Of a DNA stretch of 64,000 nucleotides, positions 37,201-48,939 are shown one piece after another. Where the stretch lies: positions 2,057,715-2,121,714 of the forward strand of contig KV748187.1 of NCBI GenBank assembly GCA_001692895.1. The letters are read 5' to 3'. The position numbers and the translations under genes were made by a program. Every line of letters begins with the position of its first letter. Within the stretch, counting starts at the first letter, position 1. Under the pieces are notes generated by a model. The model saw only the letters and a program-made list of their open reading frames with translations. It did not search any database and was not told the origin of the DNA. The DNA comes from Cenococcum geophilum 1.58 (lineage: Eukaryota; Ascomycota; Dothideomycetes; Gloniales; Gloniaceae).

Positions 37201-40200
37201 ATTAATCTTGCCATTTAACTTATAAATTTAGGTATTATCCTTAAATTCCTTTAAGGGTCTAAGGCTCTACTACTAGCTCCCTCTAGTCCTATAGGCCTCT
37301 ACTTTTCCCAACTACTGGCTACTAGATCCTATTTATACTTAGTCCAACTTAAGCCAATACTTAGTTCGTTTTTTATCTTTAATATACTATAGACAGGTAT
37401 TCTCCAGACATTCCCACTATTATCGTCCATCTAGGCATTCTTCCGTAAGGAATTTTCCTAGTTAAAGTATTAAGTCCCCTTATCCTTAAACTTCTACTAA
37501 ATGCCAACTATATATATACTTAGCGTTTTAATACTTTACCTTATCCATTATCTAATATATCCTTATTAGATACTTTTAATTTTTATCCTTTAGTACTTTA
37601 TATATATTACATATATCATCTATATATGCTATCTACGATAGTATATAATATGCTTAATGTTTTAGGTTAACTCTCAGTTCGTCTTTATCCTAGAGTTTAA
37701 ACCTTTCTCATATTAATCTAAGCGTTGCAACTTCATTCACGGGTATTAAAATTCGCCTTTCGCTTCTCTAATCCTCTAATTACTCCTCTAGATCCTTTAA
37801 TATTATAATTAAGGCTCCCTTAATATAAGTTATAGCCTTCTCTATAATCGGGTGGTCTTAGACAACTTTTTCGTCCAACCATATATAGAAATCTTCCCAC
37901 TTATCATCATATCGTTGCCTATACCACTTTTAGTACAGCTGCTTAAGTATATACAGCTCGTCCATAAGGAAATATTTCTTTATTACTGCGTCGTAACAGC
38001 CTTTAGTATATCGTTCCTTAAACCTAGTAGGAATCCCTAGATTCTCTTCTTATTCCAGTTTAGTAAGCCACTTAGCTCTTAGTATACCTATTTTAGGTCT
38101 ATTAGTAATCCTTTATACTAGCGCTCTATCCCTTATACGTCCCAATATACTAAATCTCTTATCTAGTTTCTGTTCTTGCCATAAGGTAATTCTTACCCTA
38201 AACTCCTCTATGGTTTCCTTTACGTCGCGTCTTACAAGTAGATCCTTAAAGTCTTCGTGCTTCTTAATCTTAGTATTAACTTTTCAATCTTTAGGCCAAA
38301 TACTATATTCCCCTAGTAAGTCTTCTAGGTCTATATATCTGTCTCCTAGTCTAATTACTATTTGCGCTACAGATTCCCTAATCTATAAGGAAGCTCCTTA
38401 CCTCTTACTTATAGGTATTTTAATTTATACTCCAAATTCTTAACCCCTTAAATTCTTTAATCCTAAGCTTACTTCTAACTTAAGCTTAGCTTTAGCCTTA
38501 GTCTAACTAGGCTTTACTAGTGTCCTCATCTTATCTTAAGAGTCCTAAATCTCACTTATCTCTTCTTAAGAGTCTTATACTGTTAGGAATTCTTATCCTA
38601 AGCTTATTTGTATATCTTTAAACTAAGCTACTACTCTACTCCATCGGTTTCTATTCGTTATAGGTCTTTAAGCTTACCTTATCTTATCTTAAGAATCTTA
38701 GTCATCTCTTATCTTATTATAAGAATCTTAAGCCTTTAGCCTTTTGCCTTTATCGAATAGTAAGCTAGCACTAGCAGTTATCTACTTACTTAATCGTCCC
38801 TAGATATTACTCCTTCCGTCTTATAAAGCGATAGACGCCGTATTTAATGGTGTCATAATACCCGTTACTAAACCTTACTTTATGGCGGTCTTAGTCTCTA
38901 TTTCTATTACGTTATTAAGGTTTAGATACCCCCAGTTAGTTCCTTTACTATCCTTATCACTATTAATTAATAAGTACTCTAACTCCATTATCATTATTAC
39001 TAATCATTATCCGCACGTTACTGTAATATCTTAATCCAGCTTATAGAGTTAATCTTATTCTTTATCTAACTCTTTAGTTCCTCTAAGTCCTTTTAACTCT
39101 AGCTCTTATAGCCAATAGCTTGCACTATACTTAGCGTCTTTATAAATTCGGTATACATTATTATAGCAGAACGCAAAACTTTTAATTAAACATTCTTTTA
39201 TTCCTTACAGTACACTATCGTCCCTCTATACGTATATGTCACATACTATTAGTCTAGTTCCCTTTATTACATAGTAACTCTAACCATCTTTATAATCCCT
39301 TACAAAGTAACCCTATTTTCTACAATTTATATAAGCTCCATCTCTAAACCACTAACTTTATTATAGAGTCCGCCTAAACGTCTTCTGCTATTAAGATCCC
39401 TAGTTTAGCCTCTACTCCCTAGTCCTATAATCACTAAATCCTTAACCTTTAGGTTTCCATAGTTTCTTACTCTATCTCTTATAGGCTTCTTTAGTACCAC
39501 TTAGGTCTATTAGCTCTACGCCATACCATAGTTTCTAACTTAGCTTTAGTTATTACGTGCTCTACGTCTTATATAACTATAAAACTCTATTCTAGCCTCT
39601 CTTAGCCTATTCCCTTTAGAAGATCCTATTATTAATTTTAATTACTTAATCTATTAATTCCCTTAGGGTGTCCGCATCTTCTATTAGAATAATTACATCC
39701 TAGACTTTAGCCTTAAGTCCTTATTTATACTATACTATAAGCGCCTTATTATTCCATTCGACCTATATTACAAGTATTTAAAACTATATTATATACTTAA
39801 TTACTAAAGTTCGCTATATTAGGTCCTAAAGCTTTTTCTTTACTATAGTCATTACTTCCAGGTCTCTAAATATCTATATTAATTGTTCCGCAAATCCTAC
39901 CTAGCTAAAAAACATAAATCGTACTTCTTAATTTACAGTAGTTATTCCGTTAGTCTATATTTCTATTAAGTAGGGTTTAAACCATTTAAGTGCCCAACCC
40001 ATTAGAAATAGTCCTGCGTAGGCTATCTAGTCCATTATTATAGCTAACTTAGCCCCTTCTTATATAACTTTAAAATATATTTACGTTAGAAATCCTTTAA
40101 GCTTTAATCTCTCTCCTAAGAATTATTTAATTAATAGTAACTTAACCTTTGCTGCTCCAATTTTATTAAGTCTATTTTTAAGTACCGTATTATTTTCTAT

Positions 40201-40266
40201 TAATTAATCTACTATTTCTTATAATTGTCCTACCGTCACAGGTTATTATAAGTCAGTGTCTACCAT
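37200..40266 (-). pseudogene. Element B gag and linker (broken)
   Basis: Starts at ATG 40266 on the minus strand (MVDTDL**PVTVG). A zinc knuckle lies at about 39308-39350, reading AYINCRK*GYF, where the CCHC box has lost its first Cys and the His to Tyr. The plus-strand open frames 37852-38040 and 38210-38443 are shadows of this region. Confidence 0.75.
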
Positions 40267-40383
40267 ACTAGTGTCACCCCCTAACCTTAAAGTAGTTACC
40301 GCCGTCAATGGCGTTATAGTGGCTGCTTTTAGTGGTATATTGTTTAACTTTTTATATTTAATACTATAACCAGGTAGTAATTA

Positions 40384-40810
40384 TATAACGGAACCTTATA
40401 GTAGGAACTACAATAGGTTCTATTAATGGGCTAGGTATATAGGAAATGCAAAAATAGTAATTAACAACGTAATAATAATTAGTGGAGTGGTTGCCTAACA
40501 GATTAACTCTAATTATATTCTAAGAATTACTATAAGAAAGGAACTATCTAGGTAGGGACCGAGGGTCCTTAAATACACAACCGTACTCCTATAAAATCCT
40601 TCTTATACGTAATATACGTCTTATCTATATTAAACGTAACGTTCCCTACATTTAACGCAGACAACACGTCCAACCATCATATAACTCGCTTACCATTCTT
40701 TGTTACATAGTTCCACGGGTTCCATCCTGGTCCGTGCCTATATTAACCAACTAGCTTCTTCCAACTCTTCTCTAAGTAGTCGTAACATCGTACTTAAAGC
40801 GTCCGTAACA
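40384..40810 (-). repeat. Element B 5' LTR
   Basis: 427 bp, plus-strand start TATAACGGAACC and end GTCCGTAACA, followed by CCCTT. The minus-strand leader next to it (ATTACTACCTGGTTATAG) may hold the primer-binding site. An open frame over its right edge (40700-40900) crosses into E and is not a gene. Confidence 0.92.
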
Positions 40811-40815
40811 CCCTT

Positions 40816-40892
40816 TCTTAGAATTATAAATAGAACAATTATTATACTATCTACGAACCGTAGCTATGTAATATCCCCTTATGTAACCAACA
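40816..40892 (+). repeat. Element E left LTR, second piece
   Basis: 77 bp (TCTTAGAATTATAAATAG ... ATGTAACCAACA) completing the 172-bp left LTR. Followed by CTAATTAGTGGTTAAC, which may include a primer-binding site. Confidence 0.9.
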
Positions 40893-41000
40893 CTAATTAG
40901 TGGTTAACTTCACTATTATACTACATAATAGTAAGGTATTCCACTAAGAAGAGACAAGCCACTATACTAGTGCTACTCGTGCTAGAGGAAGCTATCTTTT

Positions 41001-41170
41001 AAGGTTAAAACTGGTCCTAAACCTTAAATAGAACTCTTCTATAAATCTAAGGATTTAAAGGCCAGAACTAGTCCTAAGCCTTTCTAAGATTACGGATTCT
41101 TGCGTCTATCACGCAGAATAACACGCTTTACGAGTCTTTACAATTTAAGGTTAGAACTAGTCCTAAGCCC
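41001..41170. repeat. Three copies of a 23-base motif in element E
   Basis: Variants of GTTAGAACTAGTCCTAAG occur at about 41001, 41058 and 41147. Just after, at about 41195-41260, ACGCGTACCAAAC-like units repeat three times. Confidence 0.7.
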
Positions 41171-41352
41171 TATAACCGCAAATATACGTCATAAACGCGT
41201 ACTAAACGATAAACGCGTACCAAACAATAAATATATATTACGAACGCGTACCAAACAACAATCTCTACACTAATAATACTTCCCTTCTTCTAAAAGTATG
41301 GCTACGGCTATTCCAAACAACTAGAGAGACTCCTTACCACTAGGGGTAGCTA

Positions 41353-41503
41353 TCCCTTAGCACGGTACTTCGCGTCCTACCGGTATCGATAAGAGCTAGC
41401 TAATAAAATCAATAGGATCAAGGCTCCGTGGCCATACGCGTACTTTTAATTCTGGTGTTCGCGCACAGACCACTTAATCGTAGGACGCTACCGTGCTAAG
41501 GGA
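41353..41503. mobile_element. Candidate 151-bp MITE with TA duplication
   Basis: Terminal inverted repeats start TCCCTTAGCACGGTA and are completed by GCGTCCTAC; the left arm has four extra bases (CTTC) between these parts. TA dinucleotides flank both ends (41351-41352 and 41504-41505). TA target and short inverted ends fit a Tc1/mariner-type non-autonomous element. It has no coding capacity. A simple hairpin is the alternative. Confidence 0.55.
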
Positions 41504-41929
41504 TATACGCGAAACTTATCAATAAAGATTAGGACAAATTTACCCTTAATATAACAACTTATACCGTAAAACAAGTTAATAGCTTTCTCCTATATTATAT
41601 TATATTCTACTAAAATAGACACTAGGCCAATTTACAGCTATAGGAGTATTTTAGGGAAGATTTCGTAGGATGGACTGCTGATACCTAGGCACTTAGTAAC
41701 GTTAATATTATTTAGGATTTTCGAGACTTCCTTTATAGAAACGGAGTATATATTATTAAAAACGGTAACCCAATTACTAGCAATATTTAGGCCGTTATTA
41801 TTAGTATAGAAGAACCAGTATAGACGGAAGCTAAAATTATATATTAACTATAGAAACTAAGAACCAACCGATATTCTTTAGAAGGCAACTTTAATTCGTA
41901 TTAAAACCCCTAGAACGCTAATCTCCCAC

Positions 41930-42400
41930 TTAGTCCTCCTCCTACCTAGTAACGTCCGCAGTAATATCTATAGTAGCCTCCGCAGCAACCATAATCTCCA
42001 TAGTAATCTCTATAAAAACCTCCGCTAATTCCACTAGCTATTCTAACTGCTACACCACAAGTTATCCCAATCGCTGCACCGCCAGCTACTCCAATCGCTG
42101 CCCCCGCTACCTTACAGCAGCCACAGCAACTGCAGCAGCTACACGTCTATATACTACCTGCACCGCTAATATAACAATCTCCGTAAGAACCACCGCAAGA
42201 ACCTCCGCAAGAACCTCCGCAAAAACCTCCGCAGCAACCTCCGCAAGAACCTCCACAGCAACCACCACAGATAACCTCAGGCTATTAAACACCTCAAGTG
42301 CCTCAAGCTGCCGTATCTTAACCCATGCCTCAAGCTCCGTCCCACTAGCAATCTCCGCAGTAATCTCCGCAATAAGCCTCTACTTCTCTATAAACATTTA
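41930..42400. repeat. 12-bp CCTCCGCAAGAA array in element E
   Basis: Between about 42180 and 42290 the unit CCGCAAGAACCT repeats with few changes; degenerate units extend to both sides. The minus-strand open frame 42107-42292 (AEVLAEV repeats) is a by-product of the repeat. Confidence 0.8.
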
Positions 42401-42639
42401 ACAAGCTTTAGAAGATTTAGCGTGGAGGGAAATTCTAAGACTCTTATAGTTCCTAAGGTAGCTATAGAGGTAGCTACCAGCGTAATCTAGACAGGAAGTT
42501 CTTGTAGAGGGTACCGTAAAGAGAGAGTAATATAGGGGGGGGAGTAGTTGGAATGGTATAGTTACGCAGGCAATCCACAAAAGAAAGAACTGCTAGTATC
42601 TACGGCAGCTACAAACCCGATAACTGTTACAACTAATAT

Positions 42640-43240
42640 ACCCTGCGACCCGAATAGACAAGACACTATATTAATACGCCTACGGAATAAACCTAATAAT
42701 AACTGTGCTGTTACGCCTATAGCCTAAGCAACTAATTATGCCTATATACCTACGATCTACTAACTAAATAATTATACCGATACGCCTACAATCCCAATTA
42801 CTATTATACTAATAAGAACGACCCAAATAGGACTAGGTAGAGCTTTACTCCCTAAAACACAACCCTATTACTAGTATTATACTGCCGCCCGAACGACCCG
42901 TTGCTGGCACTATACTGCTACCCAAATTAATAAGCTCCGCACTAATATGCCTATAGAACTACAACCTATTAACAAAACCTCGCGCTAATATGCCTGCGAG
43001 CCTAAACCTGTCGCTGGCACCGTACTGCTATTATAATAGACCTTTACTGCCCTGCCTGCAGTTAACCAACCCTTGCTACTTTATTAGCAGCTGACCAACC
43101 CTTACTGCTCTGCCTATAGCCAACCAACTTCTACTACTTCTACCTACAGCTAAACTAACACCTTACTGCCTTTCTATAGCGCTATAAGCACAAAAGAAGA
43201 ACTGCCAGAAGATGGCTGTTAAGGCTATTAACAATTCCAC
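42640..43240. repeat. Mosaic of CTGCCTGCAG / GCTGGCACCGTACTGC modules
   Basis: Short modules recur at irregular spacing: TACGCCTA, GCTGGCACCGTACTGCTA (about 43012-43030, with variants near 42900), and CTGCTCTGCCTATAGC/CTGCCCTGCCTGCAG (about 43045-43150). The same modules occur in element F, including one 19-base identity (cgctggcaccgtactgcta). Confidence 0.7.
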
Positions 43241-43440
43241 TAGCCTAGATAGGCTTATACCTATATTGCTCGTTTTTTTATTTAAGATTTACCACTTAGT
43301 TAACCACTATTTCTTTAGCAAATTTTGGGATAGCGAGACTTATATTGCAATAGCAATAGTAAATAAGGAGGATTAATATCCGTTACGCTAGTTAAGCGGT
43401 ATTTATATATAGATGGCAACCATAAAAGAAGAGTTGCTAG

Positions 43441-43612
43441 TGTTGGGAATAATATTACGTATGGTTATATAGTTACGTATTGCCGCGGCACTAGCGTAGC
43501 GAGGAGCCTTAAGCTCCTCGCCCTTTCTTACCCTTTCTTAGAATCATAAACAGAACAATCATTATACTATCTATGAACCGTAGCTACGTGATATCCCCTT
43601 GTATAACCAATA
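43441..43612 (+). repeat. Element E right LTR (172 bp)
   Basis: Starts TGTTGGGAATAATATTACG, ends GTATAACCAATA, followed by TAAAG. It contains a 9-bp perfect stem GCGAGGAGC/GCTCCTCGC with a 5-base loop at 43499-43521, possibly the LTR's termination or packaging hairpin. Confidence 0.92.
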
Positions 43613-43617
43613 TAAAG

Positions 43618-44200
43618 AAAACAAGTAGTATAGCTAAAAAAAGAATAAAGATATTAATAAATCTTTTATATAGACCTTATAGAATTAGTAAAAAAGGTAT
43701 AAAAGAGAATAAAAAGGTACTATAACGCTAGGAAATCTAAGGGACTAGATTTTAAGGAGGGGGATAAAGTATAGCTACTATATAAAAACTTTAAGAGTTA
43801 ACGACTAAGTAAGAAATTAAACTATATTAGACTAAGACCTTTTAAAATTATATAGAGGATTTTACTAGTTATATTTAAGTTAGACCTACTAACTAAAATA
43901 AAGATTTACCCTATATAGTATATTATAATACTAGAGCTAGCATATAGGAATATTAAGCTATTAATTTATAAAACAGATACGTATAGAGGATAAGAAGAAG
44001 ATAAATAGCAAGTTTTAAGGATTATTAGTTATAAGAACATTAATAATAAAATATAGTATAAGGTTAAGTGGATATGCTATAATAAGACTACTTAGGAACT
44101 ACTATAAAATTTAAAGAATACTATAGGAAAGGTATAGGAGTATTAAANGAAAACGGGTTAGGTAATATTAAGAAGGAGCTAAAAATAAAGGGATTAGTTA
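43618..44200 (+). pseudogene. Element C part 4: integrase tail and chromodomain (broken)
   Basis: Resumes C after E. It reads GDKV*LLYKNFKS*RLSKKL (integrase C-terminal barrel), YPI*YIIILELAYRNIKLL, and at about 44005-44150 the chromodomain *VLRIISYKNINNKI*YKVK and WICYNKTT*ELL*NLKN. The aromatic YKVKW box is kept. It matches the same part of A almost word for word. Confidence 0.85.
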
Positions 44201-44214
44201 AAGGTAATAAACGA

Positions 44215-44800
44215 GCCGGATTATCTAAGGGATCTACTACTAGCATATAAACTATTTCCGCCTTTTCTTAATTGGAATTCTTTTTAGCCTTTTTAACCTT
44301 AAGTTTAGATAGACCTTACTCTACTAATCGAAGCTCTTTTAAGCACACCTTTTTATAGACCTTTATTAGACGGCTAAGGCGAGTATAAGTATCTAGTTAA
44401 GCTTTTAGAGCCTAAGACGCCTTATTAAAATGACGTTAAACTTTAGTAAAAGCCTTAGCTAGCTTACTTTCTAGTCTTTTAGCTACTACTAATACGTATA
44501 ACCCTAAAGGAGATTAGATAAGGAACTAGACGGTTATAAAAAATAATAAAATACATATACTTAGCGTTAAAGACGAATTATATATTATAAGACAATTATA
44601 TATTTACTTACGTATACTTAGTATAGGAGGAAGGTTAGTAACTAAATAGAGACGCAATTATAATATATACTAACTTTTTCTCTATATACCAAAAATAGGA
44701 CAGTATGACTTTACTAAGCGATAGAATAAACGTCACCAGCTAGTTACGATAATTAGACGTAAAGGATTTAATAAAAGGTATTAGGAATAATAAAGGTTAT
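44215..44800 (-). pseudogene. Antisense accessory frame of element C (cut by element G)
   Basis: Minus-strand frame opposite to pol. It reads SYFWYIEKKLVYIIIASLF and later SSYTKYT*VNI*LSYNI: with Tyr as former Cys this is C-x2-C-x6-C-x13-C-x2-C, aligned to A and B. Further on (about 44290-44480) comes LAKAFTKV*RHFNKAS*ALK and RLIKVYKKVCLKELRLVE*G, aligned to the A coiled-coil segment. A 57-base GTATAT...CTAAT...TTTAG block separates the two parts. The N-terminal end is missing, because G starts at 44801. Confidence 0.55.
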
Positions 44801-45423
44801 TATTACGGCACTAACCTAACGTATACTATTTCCTACTATTAGCTAGCCCACTACTAGCGCCTTGGCGGCTGGCCTTACTATTTATATATAATACCCCCTT
44901 TTACCTTCTTCTCCTCTTTATACCACAACGTAGTTATTTAGTCTACTTTATTGCAGCACTATAATAGTTTATGGTATCCCTAATTGCGCCCTATTATAAC
45001 CTTTATTTTTTTTCCTAGTCTATTATTTCTGTTTTCTTAGTATAATTACGACCTGGTGTAACCGATAATACTATACTATAAGTCCTAGATAACCCTAGTA
45101 TAGTTATAAATAATCTTAGTACTATAGCTAGCCTTATAGACTTTAATTATCTTATATAGATCCCTTAAAATGGGCGACTATAATATAGATAATACCCTAT
45201 TGGCGAATATACGTAAAGCACTCGCCTACCTTTTTAATACCTCCTATACCTATATTGCCTAGGTAATTAGAAGTAGCCTAGAGTACCCTAAGAACCTTAA
45301 TATAGTAGGAACCTTCTAGCACCTTTTTATATATATAACTTTCCTAATTAGCGTTAAAAGTAGTCTCTAAGCCGTCTATAATAAAGGCCGAACTATAAAA
45401 TCCTAACTTAAAGAAGCTTAGTA
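44801..45423 (+). mobile_element. Element G: 5' end of a gypsy element (same family as H)
   Basis: An LTR of about 244 bp (44801-45044, TATTACGGCAC ... TTAGTATA) followed by leader (possible primer site tggtgtaaccgata) and gag from ATG 45170 (MGDYNID). It aligns with 57280-59445 of H apart from the F insertion there, and is much more strongly RIP-mutated. The match ends at about 45423, where element I begins. The rest of G should lie beyond the window. Confidence 0.78.
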
Positions 45424-45727
45424 TAAGGGCGCGGAGAGACTTTGGGGAAGATTTGAAGGAATAATATAAATTCTATCTAAATCTAAGGGTATATAGCTCT
45501 TGCTAAGAACAAGACATTGCGTAAAGAAGAGAAAGGAATAATAAGAGAATTATATAATTAAATAGTTAGGGGCTTGGTGGTCAATGCGTGCGTATATACG
45601 CACGCGGTCATTAACGGACTTTAGTAATTTAATTAATCTAGCAGATTTTAGTTAAAGCGTTAGAATTTATCTATCGAGTGTTTTACTAAGACATTTCTAC
45701 TATAACTGGGCTAGTCCCGTTATAGTA
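45424..45727 (-). repeat. Element I 3' LTR
   Basis: On the minus strand a purine tract (AAAAGGGGGGG, 45728-45741) is followed by TACTATAACGGGACTAGCCC, an LTR start with TG changed to TA. The other end is placed at TAAGGGCGCGG (45424), where similarity of G to H stops. The matching 5' LTR is outside the window. It contains the perfect 20-bp palindrome GCGTGCGTATATACGCACGC at 45586-45605. Confidence 0.6.
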
Positions 45728-48700
45728 CCCCCCCTTTTAGCCGAAGGTCTAAATAATTTAATTTTAGTTAAGACTTATAACTTATCGCGTGTCGTGTTTT
45801 CGCGTTAGGTGGCGGTGTAGGATTTTGCCAATTCTATTGTTAAATGGACCAATTAGGATTTTCCATCCCTAGAATAAAAAATCGCTATTAGCTCGGTTAA
45901 GGCGGTAAGTAAAACTAATATCTTTATAGTGGGTCTTAGTAAGACGGATCTAACTAATTAGATAACTTTAACCGCTGGTTAAAGTTCCTTAATATCTTGC
46001 GTGTTATATAATTGTATTATAAACGTTATAACATATTTTAAGTCTTTTTTAATTTTAAGCTTCCTGCTATTGTGTTTTATATATTTATATTAGGTGGCAA
46101 TTGTTTACTTTTATATTATATCTATTTAGCCAGAGTAGGCCGCGAAGGATAGTCCTTATAGAATTCTTTTACTAGGGAAGGCGTATTGGTTTTAATCTAG
46201 TTATAGGTTTTCTAAGTTTATATTTTATATCCTTCCCATTTAATAAGAAGTTTAAATTATTTAGATTATGTCTTCTATTATATATCGTTAATTAAGTTAA
46301 TAAAGTAAGAACTATTACCGTTATTAACAATTACGGAAGGTAGTAGTAGTACTTCGTAAGTTATAGGTTTACCCTTTAAGGGTTATAGTAAGTTTACGCA
46401 AAACGTTAGATATATTTTTATCTTAGTTAGTAGTTTAAGTTTATAAGCGTATGGGCTTAGTTTCTTCTTAACTTAGTATAGGCCCGTAAACTTCCAGTCT
46501 AGCTTCTTTAAAGGTTGTTAAGTCTTTAGGTTTTATATATTTAGGTAAACTATATTACCTTCCTTAAAGTCCCACGCGGGAGTTCGTCTTTTGTTTATAT
46601 GCTATTCCTATACTATTTAAGTATACGCTAATTTACTTTATAATAGTTCCGTTAACTACTTTATTTAATTAGCGAAGTTATACGCGTTAATTAGTTGAAT
46701 TCTCTTAATCGTAGGTCCTATTATATTAATTTCGGGTTATGGTTCAAATCTAAGTTAAGGGTCTTATCCGTAGGTTACGTAGAACGGCGTTACGCCTATT
46801 AATTCGTTTCTTGTATTATTTATAGTAAACTTAGCTAATAGTAGCTATTTTTCCTAGTTATCTTGTAGGTAGAAGTAGTATATTTATAGGTATTATTTTA
46901 TAATCGCGTTTGCAATTTTAGTTTAACTATTTGTCTTTAGATAAAATATAGTTAAGAGTTATATTTATATGCTTAATTGTTTATATAGAGCTTACTAGAA
47001 GTCTAAAATAAACTAGCTTCTGCGGTTAGATATTATTAAATTAGGAAGTCTATATAGCTTAAAGACGTACTTAATAAAATATTCGGCTACTAATATTATA
47101 TTAATTAAGTCCATAGGAATTATATATCGCATTTTTATAAGACGGTTAATAACTACTATAACACTCGTGAACCTATTACTGTTAGGTAGGTCAACTATAA
47201 AGTTAATTAAGATATCTCGCCATCTTTACATTGGAATTGGCAACGGTTAAAGTACTCCTTACTTCTTTATATAAAAGGTCTTTCTATATACGCATATTTT
47301 ATATGCTTAAACATATTTTCGTATATAGTTATACATTATAGGCTAGTAGTATGCTTGCTAGATAATCTTATAGGTCTTTATATAGCTAGGATACCCTACT
47401 ACCAGAGAATTGTATACGAATTTAAGTATCTTAAATCGTAAGGGTTTGGAGTTTAAGACTACTATCTTTTATTAATAGTATAACCGACTATTACGGATTT
47501 CGCATTTAGCGAGTGTGATATCCTTATATTGCCGTTTCCCTATTTAAATTACTTTTATTATATCTACTATCTAGAAGTTATTCTTATATTCGTGCTCTAT
47601 TAATTTATTAATTTCTATATTCTACTTATTGATTTCCAATTTATTCCTATTAAGCTCCGCGTCTAGAAATATAGGGTATAGTTTTTTAAAGCATTTAGGG
47701 GGTAGTAGAATTTATAATTAATTTATAATCTATTCGTTAGAGGCGTTTATAGGTAAGTCCTATAATTATTATATTAATAAATTAGGCTTCTAATTAAGTT
47801 TGCTAGGTTAGTACGTGATCTTAAAGTTAATTATAAAAGGTATTCGGCCTAATGAATTTAGTATTATGTTAATTACTTTATAGTTATAAAGTACTATAGG
47901 TTTTTATAGTCCGTTAATACGTATATTGGGAACAATAATCCTTTAAGTTCTAAGCGCTATTATTTAAAACATCTAATAATTATAAGTAGTTCCTTATTAT
48001 ATATTTTATAGTTTAATTTAGTAGGGGTAAGTTTCTAGGAGAGAAAAGCTACTAGGCGCAGCTCGCCGTTCTTATTGTACTGTAATAATACTCCTCCTAG
48101 TATATAATTAGATAAGTCTGATTTAATAATATATTTAAGGTCTAGATTAAAGTAAATAAGGATTAAAGCAGTTATAAAACAATATTTTAGGTCGTTAAAA
48201 GCTTATTTGTATTTAGTAGTCTATTTAAATCTTATATTCTTCCTTATTAAGTTTACTAATAGCTAAACAATTTTTAAGAAGTGATTAATAAATTAATAGT
48301 AGAAATTTGCGAATCCTAGAAATCCTTAGATATCTTATATACTACTAGGACTTTCCTAGTTTATAATCGCAGCAATTTTCTTAGGGTCTATTTTGATTCC
48401 GTCGCAGGATATAATTAGGCCTAAGTACGTAACTTCGGACGCATGGAACTTGTATTTCTTAATGTCGCATTATAAGCCCGCGTCTTATAGGCGTTTAAGG
48501 ACCATTTAGACGTACTTCTAATGCTTAGAAAGCGAAGACGAATAGATTAAGATATTATTAATATACGCGGTAATAAATATATTAAGGAATTCGCGAAGCG
48601 TATTATTAACGTATTACTAAAATATACTAAGACCGTTCTTTACGCCGAACGGCATTACTAGGTATTTAAAAAGTCCCTATTGTGTACGGAAAGCCGTATA

Positions 48701-48934
48701 CTTCTTATCTCCTTCGTAAACACAGATTTGATAAAAGGCAGCGACTACGTTAAGCTTTATAAAGTATTTTGCTTTTGCTAAGTAGTTAAGCGTTTCTTAA
48801 AGCAGAGGAATTAGATATTGGTTTTAAATTATAATTATATTTAGGGCTCGGTAATTAACATAGAATCTTAAGCCTTCTTTAGGTTTCTTAATGAATAGTA
48901 TAGGTAAAGTAAATAGTAATTAACTAGGGCGAAT
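45728..48934 (-). pseudogene. Element I pol, 3' part: RT, RNase H, integrase, chromodomain (broken)
   Basis: Minus-strand frame from 48934 down: LRFYVNY, FKYLVMPFGVKNGLSIF, then TAYINNILIYS at about 48550-48580 (YIDD with both Asp now Asn), NFYY*FINHF, SDLSNYILGGVLLQYNK (RNase H), integrase with DFIVDLPNSNRFTSVIVV-like core near 47200 and KFTGLYQVKK near 46480, and a chromodomain ending NTPSLVKEFYKDYPSRP at about 46100-46200. A gypsy lineage different from A/B/C and D. Confidence 0.85.
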
Positions 48935-48939
48935 AAATC
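48935..48939. repeat. Target-site duplication of element J, left (AAATC)
   Basis: Repeated exactly at 55269-55273. Joining the flanks restores the element I RT frame (LKKGFIRP). Confidence 0.95.

Larger units (their letters stand above)
32774..40810 (-). mobile_element. Element B: full-length Ty3/gypsy chromovirus, RIP-inactivated
   Basis: An 8037-bp element with 427-bp LTRs, flanked by CCCTT (32769-32773 and 40811-40815). It has the same gene order and family as A, on the minus strand, with different LTR middle sequence. It sits inside the left LTR of E, so it is younger than E in this stack. All domains are broken by stops at former Gln and Trp codons. Confidence 0.93.
32679..43612 (+). 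mobile_element. Element E: non-autonomous LTR retroelement, split by element B
   Basis: Without B and one target copy, E is 2892 bp with 172-bp LTRs (left LTR in two pieces, 32679-32773 and 40816-40892; right LTR 43441-43612) and a TAAAG duplication. A purine run (aaaagaagag) near the right LTR suggests plus orientation. The 2.5-kb interior has no gag or pol motif but holds repeat modules, also present in element F. It would depend on another element's enzymes for movement. Confidence 0.88.

Noticed and set aside
42107..42292. Minus-strand frame with AEVLAEV repeats
   Set aside because: Produced by the 12-bp repeat in element E; no start context or family.
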